From contig JAYGXS010000005.1 of assembly GCA_036362985.1 (NCBI GenBank), forward strand, positions 50,162,059 to 50,226,058: a DNA stretch of 64,000 bases, read 5' to 3'. This DNA comes from Ligula intestinalis. Lineage: Eukaryota; Platyhelminthes; Cestoda; Diphyllobothriidea; Diphyllobothriidae. The first letter of the stretch is position 1. Every line of letters starts with the position of its first letter. Under the pieces are notes generated by a model. It worked only from the letters and a program-made list of their open reading frames with translations, ran no database searches and was not told the origin of the DNA. Both the position numbers and the translations under genes were made by a program. This document shows, piece after piece, positions 47,900 through 60,424 of this stretch.

Positions 47900-49220
47900 G
47901 TGATCATGGATATACGCTTATAACCACGCACCTCTGTTTGATATGCCACTGTTTCAGTGGCTTTTTTACGCAATTTATGAGCCAAATGTCTGGTCTTGAA
48001 TGCACTTTTTGTATTTAGCTGCGTGGCCGTAGCTGATTTCTCAAACCAAGTCATTTCCGCGCGCGTCTTACTGAGCGCAGCTCACGGCCGCATAACCACT
48101 ACATCTCGGTTTTCCATGTGTCGTACATGAGACGCACAAATACCCAAAAGGATATTATGTAATATAGCAGCTACGCGAAACCGTTTTTGCAACCACAGGG
48201 TACTGTGATGCTGTTAATTCGCCATAGTATTAGCATGTGTGCGCGCAAAAACAATGGAGTAGATGGCTGATCTCGTGCAATGGCATTCGAAATTCTGAAA
48301 TTTGTTTAAAATTTGAACAAATTACTTAAGTAGGGCTTCAACATTGATTATCGGACAGTCAGATTCAAAAACAGTTCAGGTCTGGCAGGATGCGGGCTTT
48401 TGAACAGGCCTCTTTCTTACCACCTTCAAAAGGCGTATAAAGCAGAAAGAACTGATTAAATAGTAAGCAATTTACTATTTGATTCTAAATGTCCTTATAT
48501 CTTCAATTATATGCTATAGAAAACAAAAATACGTTTTTAGTCTGTGTTAAGGTGGTAGCACTTGAAGAAGCGCTCGTGTGGTTCTTGAAACATTTTGCAG
48601 TGTGGATCATCATTAATAAGCTGACGACTACGCTTTATTAAGAATCAAGGCTTCACAGTCTTAGAAAAAGTCATAATTAGAACAATTTTTCGTTGAATAA
48701 CTGTGTTATCTCAAGTAAACCACAGTCCAAAATGACGAAATGTGCAACAAATTTAGAGCACACATCAATATTTTTGCATTTTATATTTGGACAAAGAATG
48801 GCGTTAAAAATCAATGAAAAAGCACATCCTACTTAAATATCCATCTGCATAAGGTGTTTTTTGTAGGTGGAGAGAAAACGCTCAATGTAAAAGCATGAAT
48901 CCTGTCGTGACTGAAATGTGTAAAGATTAGGTATCACAATCTTTGGTATTAAAACACTACCTAAGTATTCTCTAGAATCTAAAACATTTTTGAGAATTTT
49001 AGCTGACATATCATGAGATAGACTATTCATAGTAAAATTTCTTTCACTATGGCATGTAAAATTTATCACCATAACGACTATTTAAAACTCAGAGTTCGCT
49101 ACGAACCCTCTGCGGCCTCCTGATGCCTTGCCAACTTAATTTGTTAAATATATTTTTTTCTGGATAAGTGAAGTAAGTTGCATTCCGAGATGATATGATG
49201 AAAAGAAAGAAGATCTTCGG
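47900..49220. other. no recognisable feature
   Basis: No gene or repeat identified. Confidence 0.4.
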
Positions 49221-49224
49221 AAAA

Positions 49225-49275
49225 TCGAGTTGTACTCGTGAATTTTCGAACAAATATCACGTGTTCGTCGTCAGA
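49225..49275 (-). ncRNA. hammerhead ribozyme of PLE copy 2, opposite strand
   Basis: Minus strand: CUGACGA (49274-49268), one extra base, stem II GAAC (49266-49263) with GUUC (49251-49248) around an 11-nt loop, GAAA (49247-49244), then AUUC. The stem III segment is the palindrome AAUU. Stem I is weak (two pairs, then interrupted). It lies just upstream of the PLE at 49290 and points away from it, as in copy 1 at 1534. Confidence 0.65.
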
Positions 49276-49289
49276 CTAAATTAAAAGTG

Positions 49290-50103
49290 AGGGCTGGGAA
49301 TGTCGCACTAGATGTTTTGGAGGCAGAGGTTACAACGGACTCACAGATGGCTAACTCGCAACAAGCGTCTACCGAAAGGACTCCACTGCATAAATCATCC
49401 TTAACTGTAGGAGTAACCATCCTGCGGCCCATATAAAAGCTGTGTTCGCACTCCTTTCCAACGGGCCCACCGTTATTGCAGTAAAGATGATTTGCTCAAG
49501 AGAGAACTAACGTACTTCTACAATTTTTTCCGGGCCAATGGATATCCGACAAGCTTTGTCAAGAATTGCCTTAGACGTCGGGGTCAAGCACAAAACCTCC
49601 CTCCCAACGATGTTACATTGCCACAGAAATTTTATTCTCTACCCTACATGAATGGAGTATCTGAAACCATCTCTCGCCAACTAAGTCGCTTTGGTAACAC
49701 CGTTGCCCACAATCCCGCAACCTCACTGCGCGCAAGCTTATGTCGAGTAAAGGACGCTCTACCCATGGGACAACTGAGTAACGTCGTTTATCGTATACCG
49801 TGTGCTGGTTGCACTTGCGTCTATATTGGCCAAACAGGCCGACGCCTTGAGACTCGCATCAACGAACAAAAGTCAGCCGTTCGCCTACGGAACCATTTAT
49901 CACTCGTATTTGCACACTCCATTGAGTGTGATCACCGCTTCAATTGGGATGCCACCGACGTGATCGCAATGGCTACTACGCGACAAGCGAGAGAATTCCT
50001 TGAGGCTTTGCACTCGAATCCGGCTAGTATAAACAGGCACGTAGAGCTTGACTCACACTATACCGGGTTTCGTGCACGGTCTACTAATCTGGACACAGCC
50101 TGA
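49290..50103 (+). pseudogene. PLE family A copy 2 with intact GIY-YIG domain
   Basis: This is the C-terminal part of the RT and the endonuclease of a Penelope-like element. The RT end is broken: DG, stop, LATSVYRKDSTA, stop, IILNCRSNHPAAHIKAV, then a frameshift near 49470 to RYCSKDDLLKREL. From 49492 a 203-residue frame is clean: FFRANGYPTSFVKNCL linker, YSLPYMNGVSETI, then VVYRIPCAGCTCVYIGQTG with the CxxC pair and the YIG half of GIY-YIG. The RRLETRINEQKSAVRL helix with the conserved arginine follows, then FNWDATDVIA, REFLEALH with the likely catalytic glutamate, and INRHVELD. The stop is at 50101. It is the reference for judging the deletion in copy 1. No RT active site remains. Confidence 0.85.
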
Positions 50104-50219
50104 AACAAAAACTGGCTCTCTGTGTCCGGTCAAATGGAATTTCTCTGACTCTTAACCAGCCTGAAACAACAACTGGCTCTCTGTGCCCGGTCAAGTGGAA
50201 TTTCTCTGACTCTTAACCT
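50098..50219 (+). repeat. 61-bp tandem duplication at PLE stop codon
   Basis: Units 50098-50158 and 50159-50219 differ at only a few bases. The first holds the PLE stop codon. The low divergence suggests it arose late compared with the frameshifts. Confidence 0.9.
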
Positions 50220-50350
50220 GCCCCTCCTTCCCCCGAACACGCGGCCCATAGTCCAAACGCTAACACCCCCCTCCCTTCACTAGCACAACCTATCGCCGCG
50301 GGTGTCACGTCACCATAACCCTTCCACCCAATCCCCCCTCCCCTCCTCCG
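50220..50350 (+). repeat. C-rich PLE 3' tail
   Basis: Runs of CCCC and CCCCCTCCC as in the tail of copy 1 (2381-2620), but without its regular repeat. No intact plus-strand hammerhead was found after it. Confidence 0.55.
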
Positions 50351-53300
50351 TCCATATTTTCTTCTTTTCGATAGTGCTGACTCTCTTTAGAGAATTTGGA
50401 CTATGTAAAATTTTCATCGTGTCCATACATCTGTCCATAGATTTTCAATGGGGGCAGGGATTGTGAGACCAAAAGGGGCTAACCTGTATTTAAAATGTCG
50501 GTTATTAATAAGCACTTCGGACTGGAAGGACTGTCTAGGTTTTTCTGCCTCTCATCCGGCTGTAAAAAATATGCCTAAACTGTAGGGGCAATAAGCGGAA
50601 GCTTCATATATTTTTTTTTTAATTTTGACACCTCAATCGCAGCACATTGTTTATCATTTTAAAGCTGACAATCTCTACGTCAAAGCATTAGGAAAGTAGT
50701 CTTTTGGGTTGGAATAAAATTTCCCATTGAATATATGCCGTTTTGTAAAGACATCCTATTATACAAGCTTATCCATTTCACCAAAATTAATGCCTATTTT
50801 ATCCTGAGTATTGCCTAGAATTACTTGACCTTTGAATCCGAATACGTGATATCGGAAAGCTATTATGGACTGTATGGGTAAGGCTTACATATGACGATTG
50901 TTGCGTAGACGATCAGCTCCGTCGTTTTGTCAGCCACTCGTGCCTGTGATTGCAATAAGCAAGTGTTGTAGAAGAAAAATAAGACCCTTAAAGCTATGTT
51001 CGAGGTTAGAAACTCTCCTTACTAATTTTCCTACTGACAGGAGTGACCTCTTTCTCTTTTTAAGGAAATATAAACCTCTGATCGTTCTACCGATTTTCTC
51101 CAGAATTCCGCCTTTTATGGTTTTTGGGGTAAATGAGTATCAACTGTTTGCCACACAGAGTTCACATAGGAATATTTATCCGCATTTATCAAAACTTACC
51201 TTGAACGGCCATATATTTTTAAATGAATTCTTGCGTTTTAGATCGAAATTCCTTTCGGTTACTCAAGCCTTTTTATGCTTAATTATTAGTCGTATATATC
51301 TTAAGCCTTTAAAATAATTCCCCTTCTGAGTGTGGGTACTAATATATTTAGTACCTAGTCTTCGCAATCAAAGTCATAGGCACATGATATGTGTAGGTTT
51401 TTTTATAATGTTAGATGTTCCCAACATTATTATGTATGGAAGCTATTACAAACTTAGATGGCTCAACTAATCAGGGCAGAAGATAAATGCTAAGCTAAAT
51501 ATTAAATTATACCGACCGTCGCTGTTTAAAGGATATCAACTGTGCCAATGTCGGTGACTCATCAACATACCTTCTGTTCACTGTTGAAAGACGTAAAACT
51601 ATTAGTTTAATGTGGACATCCCGCATACAAAGCTACCTCAGAAAGAAGTTGCCATAGCAAGTTCGTGTCGCTGAAAAAATGCTTATATTTAACTGGTAAA
51701 ATCTATCGTTCTTTCGTGTTCACTTAGCAGTATGAGAAAATCAGGTGATCAGATGGTTATTTTTTAAAATTCCTACCAGTTTTTGTCGTTTGCCTGCTCA
51801 TGGAAACACTTTTAAGACATTTATTCCATAGTTGGAAATCACTTTGGATTAAAAATAGAAAGAGGCATTGCATTTTGCATCCAAAGCCAAAGATTGAATA
51901 TATTTCAACAGCAAAATCTGCTTCTTCATTCGCTAGCTGTATTTTACAGCTTTATTAGTGGCTTTTTTGTGTATTTAACATAAAAGTACGTAGTATACAA
52001 TTTTCAGGCGTCTTGCGGTCGTCAAAATAGTGTAGGTCTACAATCGAAATCAACCTGTTGGAAATAAGTTCAATTCCTTCTTGCCTGTCCACTGGCTTTA
52101 AAACTAATTTCACTCATTCTTATCACAATAACTATCAGTAGTTCAATTTGTATATCATCGTTTTCACCAGGTCAAATTTTTGGTTTAGTTCAGTTTCGTG
52201 TGTTATCACTATCTTTGAAAGGAGGGTGTTTTTAAACACACTATGGGCTAAAAAATGTTAGTTGATCACTAATTTACATAATTAAGTATGCAGTCGCTAC
52301 TTGTGTATTGCTCTATTTTATGTTGTTTATACCCGAATAAGCCGACCATGATCTCACGAAGCAGTTAGTTGAAATTATTTTATCACAAAAACCCACCACC
52401 AGCGCTTGCTAGAAAAATATCTGACCAAGGAACCTGGATTATTTCTGGCAAAATTAAAGTAGCTTTTCCTCGATCCTGGTTTTCAAGGCGTGTGATTTGA
52501 GCACCAAATATTACATACAAGTTTGCATTATCCGTTCCAAAATGTTTCTGTGTAGTAGAAGATCACTAAAAACTTATCTGACGCGGAATCCTAAAAACTT
52601 GTATTCAGAATATAATGAGAAGTTAGAACAACAACAGTTCAAGGGTACGTAGAATATAAATAAAATCTTAAACCTTACTGCCAAGCGCTGAAGCCCAGGT
52701 TTCATGTACACGGGGGGATAAAATTCCAAATTTTTGTATCCACGTCCTGTCATTCTGACCGATGCTTCCTTGGCGTATCCAATCAACTGCCAAACTTTGC
52801 AGTGTGTATATAAAATTAATCTCCCCGACCTATACTATCCCACTTTTAACTCCAACAAGCATCAAAATAGTCTTGCTTAAATCTGCCTTGCCGCAAAGGT
52901 TGTTAAGAAAACTAGCAGACTTTGAATGAATAGAACTAAGTTACAGCGCTGTCCAGTTGGTCTACTCTGTGTGAACCTGTTTTCGAACCACTTTTTTGTC
53001 GGTCATCAGTAAGTAATCAGGAAATCGTAAAACATACGTAGGTGGTACCAATGTTTGCTCCAAACAGCATTAAGGCAAGAATGGTTGTATTGCACCAAAT
53101 CGTGGATCGTCTACGTCTAGAAAGGTATTTTTTGCTCAAATCATGCAACAGTATGTAAGGGATGGGCTATTAATCTCGCGATTGCCAAATTCTATAACGC
53201 AGTTTACATGGTGGGGTTTAAGAGGTGTTGAAGTATACATGGTAAAAAAAATCACGAAACGTCGCGATGTTTATTTTCAGAAGCATTATCTTGCAATCTG

Positions 53301-54525
53301 TGGTGCTTGTGAACATCATTATTGTCCCTAGATGGCGGCACTATTTGGGCAATATAACCCCTCATAACCTGCATATGCGATAGGCCTCCCTAATCTACCT
53401 CCTGACCTATGTTTCTCCATTTTTTTGTAGTTCTTAAAGGTTTTTCTTTTATTCAGAAACCAGCATGACAACTTGTCGTTAATTGTTTGGAACAGATAGT
53501 GTTAGCAGTGTTCCAAAAGTTGATCGAATATTTGAAATAAAATCCTCCAGCTTCAGCGGCAAACAGATTTCTGGGCTTTAACTAAGTACCCGTTTAGTGA
53601 ATCAATTAATATACACCGATGTGGCTAGAACGTAGACTATGTGGGATCATCTCACAAGATGCATGAACTTTTGCTGCTCGTTAAATTAACAGCTGATTAG
53701 GTTTTAAAGACAGTACCAAGCATCGTCGAAAACGAATTGGCGTAGCGCAGGTGTTAGCTGGACTATTTTCCATCCATGTCCAGCGGCAACAACTAGGGTC
53801 GTACGGTTTCAATTTGTTTGCTTTATGGGGCAGGATCCTTGTAATAAGAGTGAACGCTGCATGTCACAACCACCTGCTTGCTACAACATTGTCGGTCTTC
53901 TGACCTTTTCAACCTTTATTTTCCTGTGTGCTGGTGTGGACGTAGAAATTTTTAGGCCAGGTTAGGCAACGTTTAACTCCGGATTGTTGGTGTGTGTGGT
54001 GTTGGGTGATATAGGGAGCAGTAAAAGCATCTGAGGACTGTTGCAGTTTTCTTGATGAAAGAAGTGATGAGAAAAGCATCTGCATATTTTGAATCTTTCA
54101 GTGAGGCGTTGAACATCACAACTGTCAATTAAAATTATTGCAGGCTTATTTTGACGTCGCTCATCACTTGACTGAAAAGAAATACACGCTTTTTTAAAGC
54201 CTTATCTGTCTGTTCTCATTAATACTGGTTGTTTTTTCCTGTCTATAGATTACTAGGAACATGCGGTTTAAATTGTTTTTCCCCTTACATCGGAGAGTTG
54301 ATGGTTGTGGTGTTTTAAAGGTGAGCAATGTGTCAGAAGTCCTTTTCAGTCGAACGAAGTAGGGCTTCAAACGACGTTTTAACTATGCGTTCATTTTAAA
54401 CGGAAAATTGTATTGCGAACCTTAGGATTTTAAACATAAGAACGTGCTGGGCAGTTCCTACCAGATTGGCCTGGTCTCAATAGCATGGTATCGCCAATAC
54501 AAACGGAAATGTGAGTCCCAGGGAG
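50350..54525. other. no gene recognised
   Basis: AT-rich. The 139-codon frame at 50898-51317 shows no domain. An isolated GAAACGTC near 53257 lacks the other hammerhead boxes. Confidence 0.45.
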
Positions 54526-54529
54526 TAAT

Positions 54530-54615
54530 TGAGAAGAAACATATGCGATCGCTGGGACAAGAATTTTATTCGCCTGAAGTTCCGAAGTTCGTCGAGGATC
54601 CTTCATCAGAAACGC
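54530..54615 (-). ncRNA. hammerhead-type unit, left of an inverted pair
   Basis: Minus strand: CUGAUGA (54609-54603) is intact, but stem II is mostly mispaired and GAAA reads GAAC. The downstream flank GGCGAATAAAATTCTTGT matches the unit at 16600-16660. It diverges from the unit at 54636. Confidence 0.6.
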
Positions 54616-54635
54616 TTCTGTTGCCGTTTTTACGT

Positions 54636-54715
54636 ATGTCTCTGATGAAGAACCTGCAGCGGACTTTGGAACATCGGGTGAATACAATCGTTGTCCTAGC
54701 GATCGAAAAGTGTAT
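54636..54715 (+). ncRNA. hammerhead-type unit, right of an inverted pair
   Basis: CUGAUGA (54642-54648) is intact. GGAACATCGGGTGAATACAA stands where GAAACGTCAGGCGAATAAAA is expected, and GTCCTAGCGATCG matches GTTCCAGTGATCG. Stem II is eroded. The spacer to the left unit is only about 30 bp. Confidence 0.55.
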
Positions 54716-54799
54716 CTGCCGCAGTTTCAACTACCACAAGCTAGCCGCAATTCGCAAATACTGGACAGCAAAATCATTGCAAATTTAGGGACTACATTT

Positions 54800-56955
54800 C
54801 CTCGTATAAGGAAGGCGCGATAACTGCCGCATTAACACATGAAAGTAAATTTACACTTTCTAGTCAACAAAATACACTTGCCTTTCGGGGAAAAGAATGC
54901 ACATAGCTTTCATGACTGTCAACTGCATCTTATAAGAGGTATTAGAGCGATCTAGCATGGATATAAAATCTTATCTCAACTATCTGTCTAAGGACAGTAT
55001 CGAATCTTTAACGTGGGAGAATAATCTAGCATTCAGCATAATCGTAAAATAGCACTTTTAGGAAGGTGAACTCATATTTGGAGACGTATCTTTTGGTTTA
55101 TCCATTTTGATAACTCACAAATTTTATGCTTAATCATGTCATATTTTTGCGGTTAAAAGGGGATTCTTCGCCAATTTGGGTCCTATATGCCAATTTAAAT
55201 TCTTATTTGCTGGAAAAGCTTACGTAATCTTTGACGTGTTTAGTTAAAGCCAGTCTGTGTTTCAGTTTGAAAACGATACTCACATTTATAAGGCTTCAGG
55301 CATCTCAATGCTAACTTGTTAGAATCCAGGGATACGGAAAGGTGGCTTCCTTCTCCTTCGTTATGCCTCATGAAAACCAGAGAACTAAGTCTCATTGCAG
55401 ATAAAATGAAAAGTCAGTAGTCTTTAATCACAGAATAATTGTCTTAATGCAGACATTGTATCCATTTTCGAAGTAGTTAGCTTCTTCCAAATCAACAACA
55501 AAAGGACGTTTAATGAAAGGAAGGCCAAGAAAACGTGAATTCTCACGAAAAGCCCACCATATCTGAAAAAATTATATAGCATCTCCAGAAGAAAAAAACA
55601 CCTCTTAAAACGTTCGTTTTTGAGCGTGGCCTCTGCTCCTGACGTTAAAAGATTCAGCAAAATGCCATCATGTAGCTTGATCACTTTCGAAGTTTTTTTA
55701 TTAGGCTATGGCAACCACTCTTCAGTTATTTTTATACCCAAAAAATGGGTTTACAGCTATCTGGCGGTGTTTTTGAACTATGGGCTACGCAAACGTTTGA
55801 GGTGTTTAGCACACATCTACTGTTCATAGGAAACTTCGAGTAATTTAGGTCATCGCCAACCTGCAATTGGTGATATTGTTCAGCATAAAGTGAAGCGGTG
55901 GGATTTACACCCACAACGAGTATGCGGACCAGGAGAGGGGAGGCTTGTTAGTTGCTAACCCTGAGATATATTAGTGCAGGTGTTCGTTGTGTTTATCTGC
56001 AGTCTTCTCCCGCTGATCAATAAAAACGTACACGCGTGATGAACTCCACGTGAAGATTGTGGGTGACACCGATGGGGTAATTCGGGTGTGCGGCATGTGC
56101 GAGCATTAAAAGCTGATTTTATTGCGGTCACCCTCCTGTCTGTAGCAGGTATTCTCAGAAAAAAGTCGGCCAGCGTGTATTCTGTCATTCAGACCTCTCC
56201 CCCGTCGTACACTCGACAAAATCGCACCATTTAGAGCAAGACTGTCAGGAATCCAACAGCCAACAGCTTTAAACCAAAACAAACAGCAATGTCAGGAGCA
56301 CTGATTAAGCACTAACGCCTGAGAGCGCGAACTTTTCATATGCGTGTACATCTGATTGCGTGCTCCATATTAAAGTGCAAGGACCTACCGCCGCAAAGCG
56401 GGATGGCAGAACCATAAATCAATTCTAACTTTCTTCTCTACCTTAGCTAAGGGAACCACGAGCTTTTTTCTCGACGATGTGAGCGCCAACCGGGTGCTTC
56501 AGGCAAGGGTGTGCTCCTAAATAGGACTTTTGTTAGGCGTTCTTTCAATGGCTTCACCATCTTCTGGGGTGGACATTAGTCTGTATTGGGAAGGCTAACG
56601 CGATTCGCAAGACTAACTGCAAGTGCAACAACTACTAGCATACTTAGAAAACTGCAGACGCCACTGAAAATGTTAAAAATAAATGCTGGCGGCAAGCGCA
56701 AATTACAAAGTCGTCTTATGACGCGAAAAGCTGCTCCAACTTCATTCTGAAAACGGCTTAAAACATTGTCTGAGGATGTAATAGTTGAGTAAAGTGATGA
56801 AAGATGGCATTGTGCTTGCCGCATGCAGGATTATTGGGGTGACCTATCCAAACCCCTCAGTATGCCAGGTCTGAAGACTGGATAGAAGTATTTCGCTCTT
56901 GAAAAAGTCATCCCACTCTGTCAGAATAGTCAGCTACCGATTGTGATAATGGTGA
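54800..56955. other. no gene recognised
   Basis: AT-rich, with a somewhat GC-richer part at 55980-56250 of unknown nature. Confidence 0.4.
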
Positions 56956-56957
56956 TG

Positions 56958-57017
56958 ATGATTATTATTATTATTATTATTATTATTAGTATTAGTATTA
57001 TTATTATTATTATTATT
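56958..57017. repeat. (ATT)n microsatellite
   Basis: About 60 bp of ATT/TTA trinucleotides interrupted by AGT units. Confidence 0.95.
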
Positions 57018-57019
57018 CC

Positions 57020-58525
57020 AAACCCCTGGATAAGGAGTGTGACAAATTCTAACACTAACCCCCTGTATCGCGATTCAACGTCTGTTGTGGTTTTGGAAAC
57101 ACACAACTGACAACGTTAATGCTTTTTTCCATAAGGCTGAACTCTCCTGAAATTGACCCTACTCACCTATGCTGCACCCAGTGTTGCGTAAACAAAAAAT
57201 AGAGACCAACGAGCTTTCCACTATTGAAAAACCCTCATGCATTAATTTTTAACATTCTCTGGTACTGCTAGCAGCCATGCAGGCATGCCCACCGAAGGAG
57301 TAACAGTAAATGCATATTCAGGTCGTAAGGGTGGAAAAAATATTTTGCTTTCTAAACAGTAGCTTTTCAAGATGCAGAGAGAAGGCAATAATAGTAATAA
57401 TACTAGACAGTCCAGTTAAATGCGATATTAAAGAAAGTGGCATTATTAGCCCCTGTCCTTATGTACGCTCGTAGGTCGTAGGTGGCACCTAGCACTATAC
57501 TACTGTCTATTGACAATTGTGCATAACAGATGACCTCTTTTAAAAACCAATGTGATGGAATGACCGAAAACAATTGTTTGCCTATACGATTTGTCAATCA
57601 TTAAAATGAAATGTATTGCAGAACAACGTGAATATTTTACATTGGTTTCTTACTCTTTCTAAAATTCCCTCCAAAATGTTTTTTGAACCTATAATGAAAG
57701 TACCCTTATGGATTCTTAATAAAATCGTTTATTCATGTATCTATGTCGCATATTTATGTAAGTTTTACCGTACAACCATACGAAGTGTGACAGCTTATAG
57801 CAGAGCCTATAATGTGTCCACTCTTCGCAGTATATCTTCAATGAATAGCGTTAACGTTCTTGCTGAGCAGTTTTTGACCATCAACTGAACTCTAACTTAA
57901 GGTATTTCGGGGAATTATTTCTTTCCACAAGGATTGCCCGCATTTCCTTATTTTTTATCACAAATGGAGAATGACGTTTGTTGCATGTCGCATTTTTGCA
58001 GTCAAGGAAAGCACATTCTTGCAAATATCACCCGTCATATCTCTAACCTATCGCTTGAATGCAGTCATAAGTGGTGGGGGCTTGCGCTAGGTGATTCGGT
58101 ATATTTTTGGTCTAGCAGTTTCAGTAGGGATTATAACAGTTCCCCGTTTTCCGTCTATGGTGTAGTATCCCTGATACATAGGTAACCAACATCACCTGTG
58201 GTTATGTTTGGGATTCCTGTCTTGCCCTGAGTTGTGACGCCCCAATCCTTGTTGACCTCCACGAGGACTGTTAATCCCGACTGCTTCACATGGTATGATA
58301 AGTGATATGCACAGAGCCCTCTATTTTGTGAGTTTGGGTAGACGAGACTACTACGCGCGATTAACCAATTAACCTCTTCCGCCTAACGCCCTCTCTTCTT
58401 CTTTTGGCATGCCATCAGGAATTCACAGTTCTACTGCTACTGACTTAAGTGGCGTATTTTTATAAAAGTAACCAGACCTTCCTTGGCATTGCTAACGCGG
58501 CACACACACACGTTTAAAAAGAAGA
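57020..58525. other. no gene recognised
   Basis: No family signature in the short frames (57616-57888, 57934-58185). Confidence 0.4.
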
Positions 58526-58529
58526 TTGG

Positions 58530-58592
58530 TGGAACACTTCTTTATTCGCCTGCTGTTTCGACATCCGTCACGGATTCTTCATAAGACACATA
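58530..58592 (-). ncRNA. hammerhead remnant
   Basis: Minus strand: UUAUGAA in place of CUGANGA, a 4-bp stem AUCC/GGAU around GUGAC, then GUCGAAACAGCAGGCGAAUA. The flank after GAAAC matches the other units. The core is mutated and probably inactive. Confidence 0.5.
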
Positions 58593-58599
58593 AGCTGAA

Positions 58600-59160
58600 A
58601 GCAGTAGCAGAAACAGTAAGCAGAAACACGTTTATTTTAATTCTGTGGATTCACTTCCGCTTTCATCGATACTAGACGCTCCCAGCTTATAAGACAGTAA
58701 ATATTTACTAGTTGTCAACTCTAACCGCAAAATTTAGATCTTTCGTAGTCCTATACTTTGCCGTCCTGGGTTTATTAACATTCGCTATGCCCATCTTCCA
58801 TGAGCAGTTTTGTCTTTCCTGGAAATTTCAGAAGTTGCCATCGTCTTTGCAAATTCAAACACTTGGTATACAGTTCCACTTAGTGCCTTTCTAAATTACT
58901 TTCGTCATTTCTGAGCTTTTTTGTTAATGGACCTCAGATTTGCATTGTCTCAGAAACGGATTTCCCCACCCTACGATACTGCTGCTAAGAACTATATACA
59001 CTCCAAAGTGAACATCTTTTAACTACTGTAGATCAGGGCAGGCTATATGCTTAGACATAGTCCGCGTCAGTTGTCAGTCTCCTGCAAGATGTTGGTTGCC
59101 GCAGCCCGAAAGCTGATTAAAATAAAAATTAAGCGAAAGTGCAGTCCCCCCACCCCTTAC
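58600..59160. other. no recognisable feature
   Basis: No gene or repeat identified. Confidence 0.4.
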
Positions 59161-59162
59161 AG

Positions 59163-59269
59163 AAGATGAGTGTTTTCGAACTACTGATACCCGACTGAGG
59201 GCACGAGAATGCCCTTATAAGTCACCTCGCGTCCTCACTGAGGTCCATTGGCATTCGATGCAAATGTGA
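59163..59269 (+). CDS. weak candidate terminal exon
   Basis: A very pyrimidine-rich acceptor (CCCCCCACCCCTTACAG, AG at 59161-59162) is followed, after two bases, by DECFRTTDTRLRARECPYKS and PRVLTEVHWHSMQM, then a stop. The phase would accept the single leftover base of the 42212 exon. No domain is recognised, no poly(A) site is assigned, and two other downstream candidates compete, so the link is speculative. Confidence 0.2.
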
Positions 59270-60230
59270 AGGATTTATCTTAGCTTTGGACGCCTTTGGT
59301 GTGCAACCCCGGGCCGCCAGCACTTTCCATCACCTCATTTTAAGACGCTCACTAGTGGTACGACCGAAACACACTGGCGTTTCAGTGACCTTAGATTGTA
59401 CCCAAGCTTTTGTGTGTTCTTGCGATCGCTGTTTCACACAATTCTGGCCTTCGTTGCGCATCGATCTATAGTACTTTCTCTATCTATGGAGAGTACATAG
59501 CGAGTCGTTTCGTCGGCATTCTGTCGTCAGCCTACTGTTAGGCCTAAATTAGAGAACAAAACCGGCTGATGCGATACAGCCAGTGCGCATTTCATGATGG
59601 ATTTTTGAATTATTTGACTGTCACGCCGCCAGATTTAGAGCTGTTTTCGTGGGTAAAAACAGTACCGTCTTCATATCACTGCATCTGCTGCTGCGATAGC
59701 AGCCTGCCTGATTTATATGCCACTTAATTGTGGAGAGGAAACAAAGTGCAGACATTTCATCTGCGCAAAAAAGTGCAGGGGGATAACATTTTCTGGCCTT
59801 CCCCGGGGCCATGTGAGGCATTGTTTTAAACACCAGTGTGGTAGGTTTGCATTTTAGCATGACCATTGGTTTCGATGAAGTCCCCTATGTGCTCAAAAGC
59901 AGAGACGGTAAGGGAGCTAAGTAAAGAGATTATAGTAAAATAAGACGCACAAGTGTCTGCCTCATTCTAACCCTAACCGCTTTGACCAGTGACAAGGCCA
60001 AAGTCGATATGACCGAAGCAGGCTTCGGGTGGAAGCTGTTTTCTGCAATGCAGCCTGAACCACTGCGTAGCTTACTCTTTAGTGACAGTAGACTTTGCGC
60101 GGTTACTACTGCACTGTCTGGCCTCGCTCACCTATAGTAGGTGTCTAGCCAGGACTGTTAGTGCTACCATCAATACTACTACTTACTAGGGTGTTGCTTG
60201 GTGGTAGTATTTGCTGGCAATACCACTGAA
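59270..60230. other. no gene recognised
   Basis: Mixed composition. The frame at 59286-59471 has no signature. Confidence 0.35.
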
Positions 60231-60239
60231 TGTCTTGTT

Positions 60240-60395
60240 AGTCAGAAGTGACGCTGATTAAAGTCAGCACTGGGCTCATATCACATCAATCACGGCACGA
60301 AAAGTAGTTGTACTGGTGCTGGCACTGACGCCACTATTTGTCAGAGGTGACGCTGATAAAGTCAACGCAAGGACTCATATTCCCTTGGTCTCAAC
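60240..60395 (+). repeat. diverged ~100-bp tandem duplication
   Basis: AGTCAGAAGTGACGCTGATTAAAGTCA (in pieces) near 60240 and TGTCAGAGGTGACGCTGATAAAGTCA near 60341 are followed by GGGCTCATAT and GGACTCATAT, respectively. Same order, about 101 bp apart. Confidence 0.65.
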
Positions 60396-60424
60396 AAGGA
60401 GTGTGACTCTGGGTTGAGCTATTT

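Noticed and set aside
50350..50420. Plus-strand hammerhead after PLE copy 2 (GCTGACTCTC...)
   Set aside because: Faint similarity to the unit at 49225, but neither conserved box is intact.
53250..53275. Further hammerhead (GAAACGTC, plus strand)
   Set aside because: The 8-base match stands alone; the other boxes are missing.
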